From Lucinisca nassula (taxonomy: Eukaryota; Mollusca; Bivalvia; Lucinida; Lucinidae): a DNA stretch of 64,000 bases. The position numbers and the translations under genes were made by a program. The stretch lies in contig OY757011.1 of assembly GCA_963580285.1 (NCBI GenBank), positions 163,082,406 to 163,146,405 of the forward strand, read 5' to 3'. Shown here piece by piece: positions 33,923 through 44,050 of this stretch. The notes under the pieces are model-generated. The model did not search any database. It saw only the letters and a program-made list of their open reading frames with translations, and had not been told where the DNA came from. The first letter of the stretch is position 1. The number at the start of each line of letters is the position of its first letter.

Positions 33923-34160
33923 ATATGGTAAATTCTTTCGACAGAAACTGAAAGCTGCCCTTTCATGACTGGGTGGAACGAAGGGAATGGCTGGTTATTG
34001 AAATAATTACTCAGAGTTTAACAGCTCATTCAACAATATTACGGTCATGTCAACCAGTTCAGTTGACCTATCCACACCTTTCCAGGGCCTGTGTATGCTT
34101 ATGTGGTTATGTAGCGTAAAGTCTGTCGCCAGAAGCTGACAACTGCACTTCTTGGCCTAA
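33923..34160 (-). mobile_element. SINE S3 fragments, inverted
   Basis: Two inverse partial matches to S3: ~33923-33980 ('gaaactgaaagctgcccttt') and ~34050-34160 ('acctatccacacctttccag', 'gacaactgcacttcttgg'). Confidence 0.5.
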
Positions 34161-34947
34161 ATTAAAACAGTAAATAATATTTCATGGTCAAACTAGCAAA
34201 TAGGTATAGATACAGAATATGTACAGACCTTCTGCAATTAAATCCGTTCCACATTAGACTGAGGCAGGGTCGGGTATAAAAGCCAAGGCCGAGCCGCCGA
34301 GCCAAAAATTGCCGATCCGAAGATTTTATTTTTCGGAATTCTAACCGAAGAAGAAATGTCAGTGGTAAATTTTTATATGATAATGTTAATTATATCAAAT
34401 GTGATACTCCGCATAGTTTTTGTTCTTTTTGGTGCCCTAATTTTTGTTTTATTGCAATTTTGCAATTTTTTAGGGGTATAAAAGCCAAGGCGGTTTTTAT
34501 CGTACGTTTTGATCGAATTTGAATGAAATAGACATGGACGTGTGAAAAAATGTACATGACAACCCCCCAAAAGTATTTTCTAAACCTTTTATTGTAATAA
34601 TGCCAGTCAATTCCTTTTAGTATCTGTAATAACCATATTTTTGGTGGTTTTATGTAGGCCACGTCGTAATGAACCGCAACGGACGGCAATGTCAGATAAA
34701 TGATAAGGGCATTTAAATATACTATCTGAATGGTAGGAACTAAAGATAGAGCTCCATGAAACTCATCATATTTCTTAATCATGTTTTAGACATATTAATT
34801 ATGTTTTGATACTTACCTATTGTATTATTATTGCTTATTAATATTATGCTTCAGTCAGACAGCTTACTGTGGATGTGTGATGGATGTAGAAATTAAAAAT
34901 TAGAACGAGTTGTCCTGGTCCATTGTTTCCTTATAAATGAGTGTGCA

Positions 34948-35112
34948 CATTCTTTTGCAAAAAACTGACAACTGCCCTTCTTGGATCAGTGGAAGGGAGT
35001 GAATGACTGAAGAAAATATTTCATGTTCAATCTCCACGAAAGAAAGCTGCCGACCTCGGCAGGTATCGAACCCGCGTCCTCCTGAACATCAGTCAGTAAA
35101 GAGCTCCTACTG
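34948..35112 (-). mobile_element. SINE S3, inverted, 3'-truncated
   Basis: The inverse B box 'ggtatcgaacccgcg' (reads CGCGGGTTCGATACC on the minus strand) and inverse body 'gacaactgcccttcttggat' match the S3 full copy at 56543-56838. Lies inside the 1.6 kb TIR element. Confidence 0.7.
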
Positions 35113-35137
35113 GCAGTAAAAAGTAAACAGAACTCTG

Positions 35138-35372
35138 CAGGCACACAACGTTGAATCAACGTTGTTTCAACCTTGATTCAACGTGGAGTGCCTGCTGGGA
35201 ACATTTTTTTGAAACTTTTTCTAAAAAAAAAGTTAGGTGGACAAAATTGTTTATTTCCCTTACAAAGTATCCCAGTGTCGTTTTTACGACATCGAAACAA
35301 CGTCGTAAAACCCTGAAGTCCTTGACCAATCATTGAAACAACGTCGCATATACAAACTTTGTCCACTGGGAT
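35138..35372. repeat. CAACGTTG-type short dispersed repeat
   Basis: 'acaacgttgaatcaacgttg' and 'ccttgattcaacgtggagtg' alternate in self-complementary fashion and are followed by 'tgcctgctggga'. A partner region at ~35335-35372 reads 'gaaacaacgtcgcatatac' and 'gtccactgggataac'. Confidence 0.55.
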
Positions 35373-36195
35373 AACGGTCTGATGTCACTTAACAATATGG
35401 GTCGTCATTCGATTCGGATCATTTCGGTCGTTGTGTGCCCTCCCTTTCGGTCCTTTTCGGTCGTTTCCTGTAATAAGGTAATTCTAAAAATAGAAACAAA
35501 AATAAAATAAGAAATTCGATCAATTAAGGTGACTCTGGTGAATATATTTGATTTTATCACGAACACATAATAGGTATAATCAAATTCAAATATCATAAGG
35601 CCAAAAAGAAGTAATTTAACCGATGAATTTGAAAGAAATTCGGAATTGTCAATACTTTTTCGCCGCCCTGGCTTTTATACCCCTTGATTTCGGAAAACAG
35701 TTATTAAAAGATAAATAAGCAATGTAGATAAGTGACACTACTTGTAGTTATAACATATCTAATTTACAATAGTTTAATCCCACATTAACCAAAATATATA
35801 TCTTACTTGTACCTAGAGACTAAAAACAAAATTTTCAGTAGGCTCGGCGGCTCGGCCCGGCCTTGGCTTTTATACCCGACCCTGAGGCAGGCACTGGGCA
35901 CTCTGATTTCAAAAATCCACTTTTTTATGCAAAAAACAACAACAAAAAACATGTAGTATGTGGTTAACGATGAAAGCAGTGTAGTTAGGGTGCATACAAT
36001 AAAAAACTCATGAAATAGGGAGGAAACTGGGTAGAAACAGGTCCTTTCCGGTAATCAGGTCCTTTCCGGTAAATTTACGCACCCGATTTCAACGTGTTCT
36101 AGAATGCGGTTTTTTCGTTTTGCACGATAATTTCTTGAAAATAACATGTTGTAAAGCAAATTTCTTTTGTTTTACAGATAAGCAAATCTATAAAA

Positions 36196-36238
36196 GGACA
36201 GAACATCTGTCATTCGAGGGAAGTTCTGTCCTTTTGTG
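36196..36238. repeat. Hairpin in inferred PCNA intron 1
   Basis: Arms 'aaaaggacagaac' and 'gttctgtccttttg' pair over ~13 bp around a ~16 nt loop. No terminator role is implied in a eukaryotic intron. Confidence 0.7.
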
Positions 36239-36277
36239 GGTTTCTTAGACCTGACTGTTGGGATCCGGGAAAACTCA

Positions 36278-36514
<237 letters not shown>

Positions 36515-36629
36515 TTATCTATCACAGAAATGCCCCTAATTGTTCTCTTCTATAATCACAAAACGTCGTAAAATGCAGCAAATTAAACGAATTTTTCTTT
36601 GTCGTGGTTGGTCCTCAGAATGTGCTGAC

Positions 36630-36639
36630 TCCCGCCAAA
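36630..36639 (-). promoter_or_regulatory. E2F-type site upstream of PCNA
   Basis: On the minus strand this reads TTTGGCGGGA, a consensus E2F site, about 130 bp upstream of the PCNA ATG. A second G/C-rich block (TTGCGCGCC) lies at about 36646-36654. PCNA is an established E2F target in animals, so the site supports a functional S-phase promoter here. Confidence 0.7.
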
Positions 36640-36673
36640 TAATGATGGCGCGCAACCTTTTAACTGAGGCTTT

Positions 36674-36679
36674 GATTGG
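36674..36679 (-). promoter_or_regulatory. CCAAT box upstream of PCNA
   Basis: Plus strand 'gattgg' gives CCAATC on the minus strand, ~175 bp upstream of the ATG and ~35 bp beyond the E2F-type site. No TATA box is evident, as usual for such promoters. Confidence 0.5.
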
Positions 36680-36910
36680 TTGAATTTAAGCTCTCGTTTT
36701 GTTACGAGATTTTGCGACATTACGGCTATTTACTTCATTACCGTCTACCGGTTCAACGACATACCGGGATTGAATACGGCTCACTTTAGTCTGGCAGTTA
36801 CCTCCCCTCGCTCGCTCAGTTGGCGAGCTTTGAGGTTAGGCTCCTAGTAAATTTTTCCCAGTAGATTGGCTGGGCTTGCTTTGCGCATATTCTTTGCGCA
36901 GCTTATTTAA

Positions 36911-37032
36911 ACCTGGAGTGTATGTTATATACACCTGCGGTGATGGTCAAATGTGACCGACGCAGTATCAGAATATACTGCGTCGGTCACATTTGACCAT
37001 CACCGCAGGTGTATATAACATACACTCCAGGT
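36911..37032. repeat. Perfect 58 bp inverted repeat of SINE S2 tail
   Basis: Left arm 36911-36968 starts 'acctggagtgtatgttatat'. The right arm 36975-37032 is its exact reverse complement, separated by the 6 nt 'cagaat'. Immediately after, at 37033-37078, a third, directly oriented copy of the distal half follows. All three carry the S2 tail 'acctgcggtgatggtcaaat'. It should form a long cruciform or an RNA hairpin. Confidence 0.95.
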
Positions 37033-37078
37033 TATATACACCTGCGGTGATGGTCAAATGTGACCGACGCAGTATCAG

Positions 37079-37135
37079 AAGATAGATAGATAGACAGATA
37101 GATAGATACATAGATAGATAGATAGATAGAAATAA
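37079..37135 (+). repeat. GATA tetranucleotide microsatellite
   Basis: 'gatagatagatagacagata' and further GATA/CATA units directly follow the S2 tail copies, consistent with a SINE 3' microsatellite. Confidence 0.9.
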
Positions 37136-37221
37136 TATGAAATAAAGGCACTGCCTTTTGAGCAAACACACTCAATTACACCCCTTAAGTAGCAAGTGGT
37201 GGTGTATGACATCAAAAATAC

Positions 37222-37520
37222 CGATAGCTACGTGGTTAGTGCACTTGCCTCTGATGCTAGAGGCTTCGGTTCGATCCCCACTCCACAACAGCGACAGCGT
37301 TTTGTATATGAACATGTTCCACTGGCATCATTTGTAGGGATAAATGCCACAAAGTGCACCGTCCTTCCGATCGAGACGATATTACGGTAAGGATAGGGAA
37401 ATGATTCTCCCTGCACATGGATGATTACAGCGAAGGCATTCGTCCTGCAAAACCCGAGTGTATTTACCCCGAGTGTATGTACACCTGCGAGCAATGGTCG
37501 AATGTGGCCTATCGCATTAA
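37222..37520 (+). mobile_element. tRNA-derived SINE, family S2, near full length
   Basis: A box-like 'tagctacgtgg' (37225-37235), the segment 'gcacttgcctctgatgctag', and a perfect B box 'ggttcgatccc' (37268-37278). The body includes 'gcaccgtccttccgatcgag'; the tail has 'gtatgtacacctgcgagcaa'. The end is followed by GATA units. Same family as 14667-15100. Confidence 0.8.
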
Positions 37521-37850
37521 TAGTAGATAGATACACTCGTAGCTAGTCATGCACACAAGTCCTTGGTAAACCGCCTGTATACACATACAAATAGTATTCA
37601 TGTGGGCACACTTTACATTTATTATATCTAATACTAAGCAAAATAAGGGGAGTCATTGCCGCTCTTTTGCTATGGTATTTGCACTATTTGGCAGTATTTT
37701 CTATGTATTCCCCTACTGAGGCCATTTCATCTTGTTTGTCAGGCCAAAAAGAACGGATTTTGAAAGAGGCAGTCGTGTGGAAGACAGCTTACTCTGCCCA
37801 AAGTCTAAGACCTTGCAACAGAAACAGATGAAAGCCAACATATAGACACC

Positions 37851-38215
37851 ATGGCTCTTGACTTAAGCAAGGTGTTTGACAAAGTTTCACATGAATGGCT
37901 TGATCACTGTCAAGCTCAGATACGGCAAAGTATACCTTACAGTGGATCTAGAGCTTCCTGACCAGAGTGGCTAACCAGACCTGGTCAAAGGCAAGTTTTC
38001 CACGATTGCCCAGCTGTATCCAGTGTACGTCAGGGTGGCATTCTCGGACCTTTTTGTTCTGCCCATACATAAATGACCTGCCACAGAAAGTCAGCTCTAG
38101 AGCTCGCCTCTTTGGTAATGACAGCCTTTATATCACAAGATCTCGAGCATAAATGATACTGCAGCACTTGAGAGGGATCTTGGCAGACTACAGTACTGCT
38201 GCCCATAATGGAATA
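37851..38215 (+). pseudogene. Decayed LINE reverse transcriptase fragment
   Basis: Conceptual translation across frames gives motif A (MALDLSKVFDKVSHEWLDH, from 37851), motif B-like SSVRQGGILGPFLF with YINDLPQ (~38020-38090), and a motif C in which the catalytic pair is lost (RLFGNDSLY instead of FADD, ~38105-38135). Stops and frameshifts separate these. It is an RT palm of CR1/L2/Jockey type, older than the copy at 26341-27520. The region 38216-38557 is its likely remnant 3' part plus an unidentified repeat ('ggtgtattctttgcttccaa', also at 43190). Confidence 0.8.
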
Positions 38216-38557
38216 CAGACTGGCAAAAGTCTTTTGATCTATCTCTGGGCTAAGTGAACATCCATCGTTGCAGGTTCTCCGACCCGCAAGCAGCGAACAG
38301 TACAGGATACTCCCTGGGGTATATGGTACGACATCTTCTGTCAAGCCCTTATCGCCACGGGAATCAGACGTAAGGACCAACTTCTGCTTAAGCCGGTGCT
38401 AGAGGGCGTGGCCGGTGTTGCACATTTCAGTACTGGTCATGAACAGACTCAATAAAACCGAGTCTGCTATTTTCGTTTATTTGGTGTATTCTTTGCTTCC
38501 AAAGGATCTAACTATTCAGAACTTATTCCATTGAGTATTGTCACATCAGGGATCCTT

Positions 38558-39075
38558 GGTCGGGCTCATCGGAGTCTAACTGTTGGTTTTCTTTTGCTCC
38601 AGCATTTCAGTGGTTTCTTGCTGTCGAGTCCTCACCTTTGTCTCACCTCTGTGGTTCTTTGATTTTTTGTGTTCACGGAGATGTTGCACTGATGAGTTAG
38701 GAGGCCTTCATGCGGACTGAACAAATTATTTGTCTAAATCGCGACGGAAGTAAGGGCGAGGATTGTGGCCACGTAAAATCGATTTAAGCCCCCCAGTGGA
38801 AATCTTCCACTGACCGTTCCAAGGCGGCTCTTCTGTGGCGATTTATTTATGTTGCTGTTCGTTACTTACTGTGTGTATCACTTTTGTCTTTTTATTTTGG
38901 ATGGCCATATGGCCATTTTGTGGGAAAGTAACTGTCCTTATGGCCTTCCCTTGTTTAGGTTTCCATTATGGTCTTGTCGCTTAATGTTTGTATTTCTTTC
39001 CCTTTGGTGTCTTTTATGGGTGGAGTAAGTTAATTGTATCAATTCCTGATCTTTGTTTTACTTCTACTTCAAGAG
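38558..39075 (+). mobile_element. PLE-UTR, copy 4, upstream of PLE copy 1
   Basis: 'ggtcgggctcatcggagtct' through 'gaggccttcatgcggactga', 'ggccattttgtgggaaagta' to 'tttgttttacttctac'. It lies 330 bp upstream of the PLE frame in the same orientation. Penelope-like elements often carry such a partial terminal copy (pLTR), and I read it so. Confidence 0.65.
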
Positions 39076-39194
39076 GGATCGTGTTTTTCAAAGTTTTAAT
39101 TGTTCTGTTGTAAGGCAAAGGTGACGTGTATATTGCATCACTGGGGAGTCCAAATGGCAAGGGCTGCTGTCCTTACAGCAGGTATGGGTAGAGT

Positions 39195-39290
39195 GGTGGG
39201 CGGGGGGGGGGGGGGGGTGGTGGAGGCGTTTTTTTTTCTATTGTTTCTACACTTTTATTCATTTTCCCCTCCCCCCCCCCTGCCCGCCCC
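39195..39290 (+). repeat. Poly-G, poly-T and poly-C tracts
   Basis: A G15 run at ~39202-39216, a T9 run, then C-rich runs at ~39270-39290. Length in the assembly is uncertain. Confidence 0.8.
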
Positions 39291-39402
39291 TCTCTTATCT
39301 TCTACTAACTCTTCTCTTTTTGTCCCTTTCTCTGGGAGATGACACAAAATTACCCACCAGGGATTTAATGACAAAATTTTTCATGAGGGTAATATTTCCA
39401 GA

Positions 39403-40328
39403 ATGCCGGACTTTGATATTTTCTCGCTCCTGGAATGTCGAAAACGCAGAACTAGATCTCACGGCACCAGGAAAAATGGCAACTTTAAACGTAAATTACG
39501 TGCGTTTAAACGAAACAATACTAGACTGAAGTGACTGTCAATTGTATTATTAAATCATGGACGCCACTGTATGCTTTCATTTTTAAGTTCATTACCCGTT
39601 TCTGTTTAACGTCTTCTGGACACCGAGGCGAATAAATTCTACGATAGTTCTAATCAGTTATATGATGCGGCTCTCTTAACTAGAGGCTATACTCAGCATA
39701 CTCTCCGTCCTTACATTGATTCTGAAATTAATCATAAACGCCATTTCTTCAAAATATCCTTCATTAGTAAGGGTATGGATTTTATAGATTTGCCCAGTAT
39801 CTTCCGTGAGAGCTCGGTGCTTTCTTCCATTCCTGCTTATTTTCAAAATACTGAAACACCTATAATTTGTTATAAATATAACAAACCTGTTAGATCTATC
39901 ATTTTTAATTTCAATAAACTTGTTTCAGATCTTGATATTGATACTAATTCTCCTGATTCATGTGATTGTAAAAACTCAGTGTATTGCTATCCTGCTGCTG
40001 GTCATGTAATTACTGGCAATTTGAAAATTATTCCTGATTCTAGGATAAGGAATATAATTTCTATAGGACCGAAATATCGGTTTCCTTCTAAAATTGATTT
40101 CAGTAAATGTAGAGATGAAATCGCTGCTTCCTTGAAAGAATTCGGTAATCGATGGTGTAAGAGAGAGTATGTTGAGCATTTAAGCCCTTAAGGACTGGAA
40201 ACTTAGCATTTTAAAACTAGTGAATAAACGCATTTCTTTCTATTCTCAAAATACTAACTTAATACCTCCGAAGCCTAAGGCGTCTTTACGTCATCTTAAA
40301 CTAGGTATTCAAGAATTTCATAAGAAAA
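39403..40328 (+). pseudogene. Penelope-like RT ORF, copy 1, N-terminal part
   Basis: One frame from ATG 39403 (MPDFDIFSLLECRKRRTRSH, basic N-terminus) runs through an in-frame TGA (39532) and TAA (39607), then RLLDTEANKFYDSS, GMDFIDLPSIFRESS, a CDCKNSVYCY motif, and GPKYRFPSKIDFSKCRDEIA to 40191. A 1 nt insertion near 40178 shifts the frame; it continues as LKLVNKRISFYSQNTN and LRHLKLGIQEFHKK, where an inverted PLE-UTR interrupts it at 40329. This is the region before the RT fingers in a PLE-type protein. Family call rests on the downstream RT motifs in copy 2. Dead copy. Confidence 0.75.
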
Positions 40329-40787
40329 GTAGAAGCAAAACAAAGATCAGGAATTGATACAATTAACTTACTCCACCCATAAAAGACACCAAAGGGAAAG
40401 AAATACAAACATTAAGCGACCAGACCATAATGGAAACCTAAACAAAGGAAGGCCATAAGGACAGTTACTTTCCCACAAAATGGCCATATGGCCATCCAAA
40501 ATTAAAAGACACAAGTGATACACACAGTAACAAACAACAACATAAATAAATCGCCACAGAAGAGCCGCCTTGGAACGGTCAGTGGAATGATTTCCACTGG
40601 GGGGCTTAAATCGATTTTACGTGGCCACAATCCTCGCCCTTACTTCCGTCGCGATTTAGACAAATAATTTGTTCAGTCCGCATGAAGGCCTCCTAACTCA
40701 TCAGTGTAACATCTCCGTGAACACAAAAATCAAAGAACCACAGAGGTGAGACAACGGTGAGGACTCGACAGCAAGAAACCACTGAAG
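40329..40787 (-). mobile_element. PLE-UTR, copy 5, inserted inverted in PLE copy 1
   Basis: Inverse UTR starting 'gtagaagcaaaacaaagatc' and ending 'gcaagaaaccactgaa'. Being 5'-truncated with a fixed 3' end, it looks like a retroposed fragment of the same family. Confidence 0.75.
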
Positions 40788-40828
40788 GTAACCAGACCCA
40801 AAACTCTTTGTTTGGAGCATAAATGAGA

Positions 40829-40990
40829 ATTGTTCATACGAAAAATGTCATTTTTGTTTGTCTTTCTTACAGCTGCTTTTAGTTGTTATATCTATACTCT
40901 TGTTTGTCGGGAAATAGCTTATATAGCTAATGTTGTTTGTTGTAATATGACCGACGTTAAATAAAGATTCTTGTATCTTGTATCTTGTTT
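40829..40990 (+). mobile_element. LINE 3' end with TATCTTG repeats
   Basis: 'gaccgacgttaaataaagat' carries an AATAAA signal and is followed by 'tcttgtatcttgtatcttgt'. Non-LTR elements of CR1/L2 type end in short tandem repeats instead of poly(A). The coding part is absent. Confidence 0.65.
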
Positions 40991-41357
40991 CTTGTACATC
41001 AAAATATCCTTCATTAATAAGGGTTTGGATTTTATTGATTTACCTAGTATCTTCCGGGACAGTTCGGTTATTTCATCCATTCCTGCTTATTTTCAAAATA
41101 CTGAAACACCCATAATTTGCTATAAATACAATAAACTTGTTAGATCTATCATTTTTAATTTCAATAAACTTGTTTCTGATCTTAATATTGACACTAACAC
41201 TCCTGATACATGTGATTGTAAAATTTCAGTGTATTGCTATCATACTGTTGGTCATAGTATTACTGGCAATTTAAAAATTATTCCTGATTCTAGGATACGT
41301 AATATAATATCTAAAGGACCAAAATATCGATTTCCTTATAAAACTGATTTCAACAAG

Positions 41358-42855
41358 CAAATTCCACAGAGAATTTATGTCCCCCGCCTTATTTTCATTT
41401 GTGCTGTTAAAAATAATTAAGTTTACCAGGCAACCATTTGTATCACTTAACGCCGGTTCAATACTTACCGGGTTCGGCATCATTCCTTCATAAAGATTGA
41501 ATGTTCATGAAATCTTTTCTACGGTCATTCTCTCCCTTCAACTGATTCAAGAAGGGCAGTTGTCAGTTCCTGGCAAAAGAATGTGTTCAGTACTGGTTAA
41601 ATCGCTTACGTATAAGCCTGCCGGATAGGTAAACTGTCCGGCTTGAAAATGACCTAAATAGTGTTGACTGGGCCATTAAACCCAAACAAACAAAGAAACA
41701 AAAATGTAATTTAAAAATTCTGTAAAAAGCACATGCATATATTTAGACCATATTTCAAGCAACTTAAGTTTTCGAAGGATTGGTGTTAAACTGTAGGAGG
41801 AGTTGCGCTCACAAGGTACCTACTACATTATACTCTTTCATAGAACTGATGCATGAAAAAGTCTAAGTTAAAAATGTGAAAAAAAGTGAAAAAATTAACC
41901 ACATAATTCTGAAAAAAGCATATGCACAACTTCAAACCATGATAAAGACACCTGTAAAATTTCAGAAGGATCGGTATAAAACTGTAGGATGAGTTGCGCT
42001 CACAATGTACCTACTATGAATTCGGAACCATACAAAAAAAGTCTAAGTTAAAAATGTGAAAAAAGTGAAAAAAAAAATTAATTCAAGGACTCTGAAAAAA
42101 AGCACATACACAACTTCAAACCATGATAATGACACCTATAAAATTTCAGAAGGCTATGTATAAAACTGTAGGAGGCGTTGCGCTCACAATGTACCTACTA
42201 TGAATTCGGAACCAGACAAAATAAGTTTAAGTTAAAATGTGAAAAAAGTGAAACAAATTAATTGAAGGATTCTGAAAAAAACACATGCACAACTTCAAAC
42301 CATGCTAAAGACACCTATAAAATTTCAGACGGATTGGTTTAATACTGTAGGAGGAGTTGCGCTCACAAGGTACCTACTACATTATACTCTTTCATAGAAT
42401 TGATGCATGAAAAAAGTCGAAGTTAAAAATGTGAAAAAAAAGTAAAAAAAAAAACAACAAATAATTGAAGAATTCTGAAAAAAGCATATGCACAATTTCA
42501 AACCATGATAAAGGCACCTGTAAAATTTCAGAAGGCTAGGTATAAAACTGTAGGAGGAGTTGCACTCACAAGGTACCTACTATGAATTCGAAACCATGCA
42601 AAATAAGTCTAAGTTAAAGATGTGAAAAAAGTGAAAAAAAAATAATTCAAGGATTCTGAAAATAGCACATGCACAACTTCAAACCATGATAAAGACACCT
42701 GTAAAATTTTAGAAGGATCGGTTTAAAAATGTAGGAGGAGTTGCGCTCACAAGGAACTTACTGCAAGCTCGGAACCACGCACCACGCATCACGCACCACG
42801 GAAAGCCGAATACTATGTCCCCTCGCTTTTCTTCGAAAAGGCGGGGGACAATAAG
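41358..42855 (+). mobile_element. Composite element inserted precisely in PLE copy 2
   Basis: Boundaries come from the interrupted frame: the codons for DFNK end at 41357 and CRDE resumes at 42856, with no bases lost. 'tatgtcccccgcctt' (41376-41390) is the inverse of 'aaggcgggggaca' (42838-42850). The core is six ~185 bp units ('gtaggaggagttgcgctcac' near 41797, 41987, 42172, 42352, 42554, 42735). A CACGCAC stretch takes the place of ACGG, and a hairpin lies at 42815-42850. Any TSD is at most 3 bp (aag). An S3 SINE fragment lies inside. Confidence 0.85.
41448..41698 (+). mobile_element. SINE S3, 5'-truncated, inside the composite element
   Basis: 'gttcatgaaatcttttctac', 'aagaagggcagttgtcagtt' and the tail 'cccaaacaaacaaagaaaca' match the full S3 copy at 56543-56838. 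Only the distal part of the tRNA-like head remains. Confidence 0.75.
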
Positions 42856-43034
42856 TGTAGAGATGAAATCGCTGCTGCCTTGAATGAATTTGGTAATCGA
42901 TGGTGCAAACGAGAGTATGTTGAGCATAAAGCTCTTAAGGAATGGAAACTTAGCATTCTGAAATTAGTGAACAAACGCATTTCTTTTTATTTGCAAAATA
43001 CGAACTTATTACCTCCTAAACCTAAGACGTCTTT

Positions 43035-43232
43035 GTCATAGTGTAGATTATATTTTCTTGTCCTTTGGGATCATTGATTCCATTGTGGAATTTAGAAAAT
43101 ATCTGAGGGTCACTAATGAGGCCTAATTTCCCGAAACTAGCTAGTCTGGCCCAGAAAACATGTACACTCCATATTTTCAGTTCTGTGGTGTATTCCTTGC
43201 TTCCAAAGGATAACCCTTTATAGAACGTATTT
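43035..43232. other. Unidentified 198 bp insertion in PLE copy 2
   Basis: The PLE frame stops at 'gtcttt' and resumes with 'acgtcaccttaaactagg', as in copy 1 (40284 on). The insert carries 'gtgtattccttgcttccaaa', shared with 38485, so it belongs to a dispersed family I cannot name. A 3 bp ttt repeat flanks it. Confidence 0.6.
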
Positions 43233-43359
43233 ACGTCACCTTAAACTAGGTATTCAAGAAGTTTGTTTTGGCTCCAGCTGATAAGGGGGCTAACAATGCG
43301 GTCGTTGTTTGACGGCTTCACTATGTTAACACTCTTCAGCAAGAACTTGGTGGTACTAA

Positions 43360-43480
43360 GTAGAAGTAAAACAAAGATCAGGAATTGATACAATTAACTT
43401 ACTCCATCCATAAAAGACACCAAAGGGAAAGAAATACAAACATTAAGCGACCAGACCATAATGGAAACCTAAACAAAGGA
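43360..43480 (-). mobile_element. PLE-UTR, copy 6, 121 bp, with TSD
   Basis: Inverse UTR 3' end ('gtagaagtaaaacaaagatc' to 'ggaaacctaaacaaagga') inserted in the PLE frame; 'actaa' is duplicated at 43355-43359 and 43481-43485. A small, 5'-truncated retroposition of the family into its own relative. Confidence 0.8.
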
Positions 43481-43777
43481 ACTAAAGCCTATGAACTTCA
43501 GCCTTTAGCCGTAGAGAGGGCTTTAGTTTATGATTACATTTGACATTCAGCCACCAAGTTTGCTGCCTGTGTTACAGAAGGCCAAGACAAGCTTCCTACG
43601 TTATATTGGTTACCTAAACTTCATAAAAGACCATTCAAAGCACGGTTTATTGTAAATTCAAGCTCTTGTACCACGACTGAACTCTCCAAATTATTAACTT
43701 CGTGTTTTACTGCCGTCAAGAAACATGTGATAAAATATTGTGACAAAGTCTTCGAAAGATCAGGTAGAAATCTGTTT

Positions 43778-43857
43778 GTGTTTCTTTCCCTTTGGTGTCT
43801 TTGATGGGTGGAGTAAGTTAATTGTATCGATTCCTGATCTTTGTTTTACTTCTTCTT
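43778..43857 (+). mobile_element. PLE-UTR, copy 7, 80 bp
   Basis: The last ~80 bp of the UTR ('gtgtttctttccctttggtg' to 'ctttgttttacttcttct') separates GRNLF from WSIKTSNEVL in the PLE frame. 'ttt' flanks both sides. Confidence 0.75.
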
Positions 43858-44050
43858 TGGTCTATAAAAACTTCTAATGAAGTTTTAAATAAATTGAAAT
43901 TCATGCGTTTTCGTGCTTCAAGTCTGTCTACTTATGATTTTTCCACCCTTTACACTACACTTCCTCATAATCTTATAAAAGAAAAACTTAATGATTTAAT
44001 TGAATGGTCATTTCATAGGGAAGACTCCCTCTATCTTGCATGTAATGTAA

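Larger units (their letters stand above)
34268..35881. mobile_element. 1.6 kb TIR element nested in the 3.1 kb element, 9 bp TSD
   Basis: Left end 'ggtcgggtataaaagccaag' (34268 on) continues with GCCGAGCCGCCGAGCC. The right end, ending 'ggcttttatacccgacc' at 35881, is its inverse with a small insertion. The direct repeat 'ctgaggcag' at 34259-34267 and 35882-35890 is an exact 9 bp TSD. Both nested elements start with GGT and make 9 bp TSDs, so they may use the same transposase class. Internal copies of 'gtataaaagccaaggcgg' (34476) and 'ccctggcttttatacccc' (~35669) suggest earlier rearranged ends. The 130-codon minus-strand frame at 34390-34782 is unrecognised. Confidence 0.85.
32981..36084. 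mobile_element. 3.1 kb non-autonomous TIR transposon with 9 bp TSD
   Basis: Left terminus 'ggtgcgtaaatttaccgga' then 'aaggacc' (from 32982) is the inverse of the right terminus ending 'ccggtaaatttacgcacc' at 36083. The TIR is ~45 bp and contains two GGAAAGGACC modules (an extra 10 bp duplication in the left arm). The direct repeat 'gatttcaac' flanks it at 32972-32980 and 36085-36093. A 9 bp TSD plus long TIRs fits Mutator-like (MULE) DNA transposons best; no transposase is visible, so movement would need a partner. It sits in the inferred PCNA intron 1 and contains an inner TIR element at 34268-35881. Confidence 0.8.
40991..44050 (+). pseudogene. Penelope-like RT ORF, copy 2, in five pieces
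   Basis: Coding pieces: 40991-41357, 42856-43034, 43233-43359, 43481-43777 and 43858-44050. Together they cover DFIDLPSIFRDSSVIS, CDCKISVYCY, the fingers motif LPTLYWLPKLHKRPFKARFI, and RT motif A in STYDFSTLYTTLPHNLIKEK. The WLPKLHK and D-F-S-x-L-Y-T-x-x-P motifs match Penelope-like RTs (typically GLPKIHK and DVVSLYTNIP). Interruptions: a composite element (41358-42855), an unknown 198 bp insert (43035-43232), and two PLE-UTR fragments (43360-43480, 43778-43857). RT motif C is missing. No GIY-YIG endonuclease is seen. Confidence 0.8.

Noticed and set aside
34390..34782. 130-codon minus-strand frame in the 1.6 kb TIR element, considered as a transposase remnant
   Set aside because: No catalytic motif or recognisable domain; A+T-rich composition.
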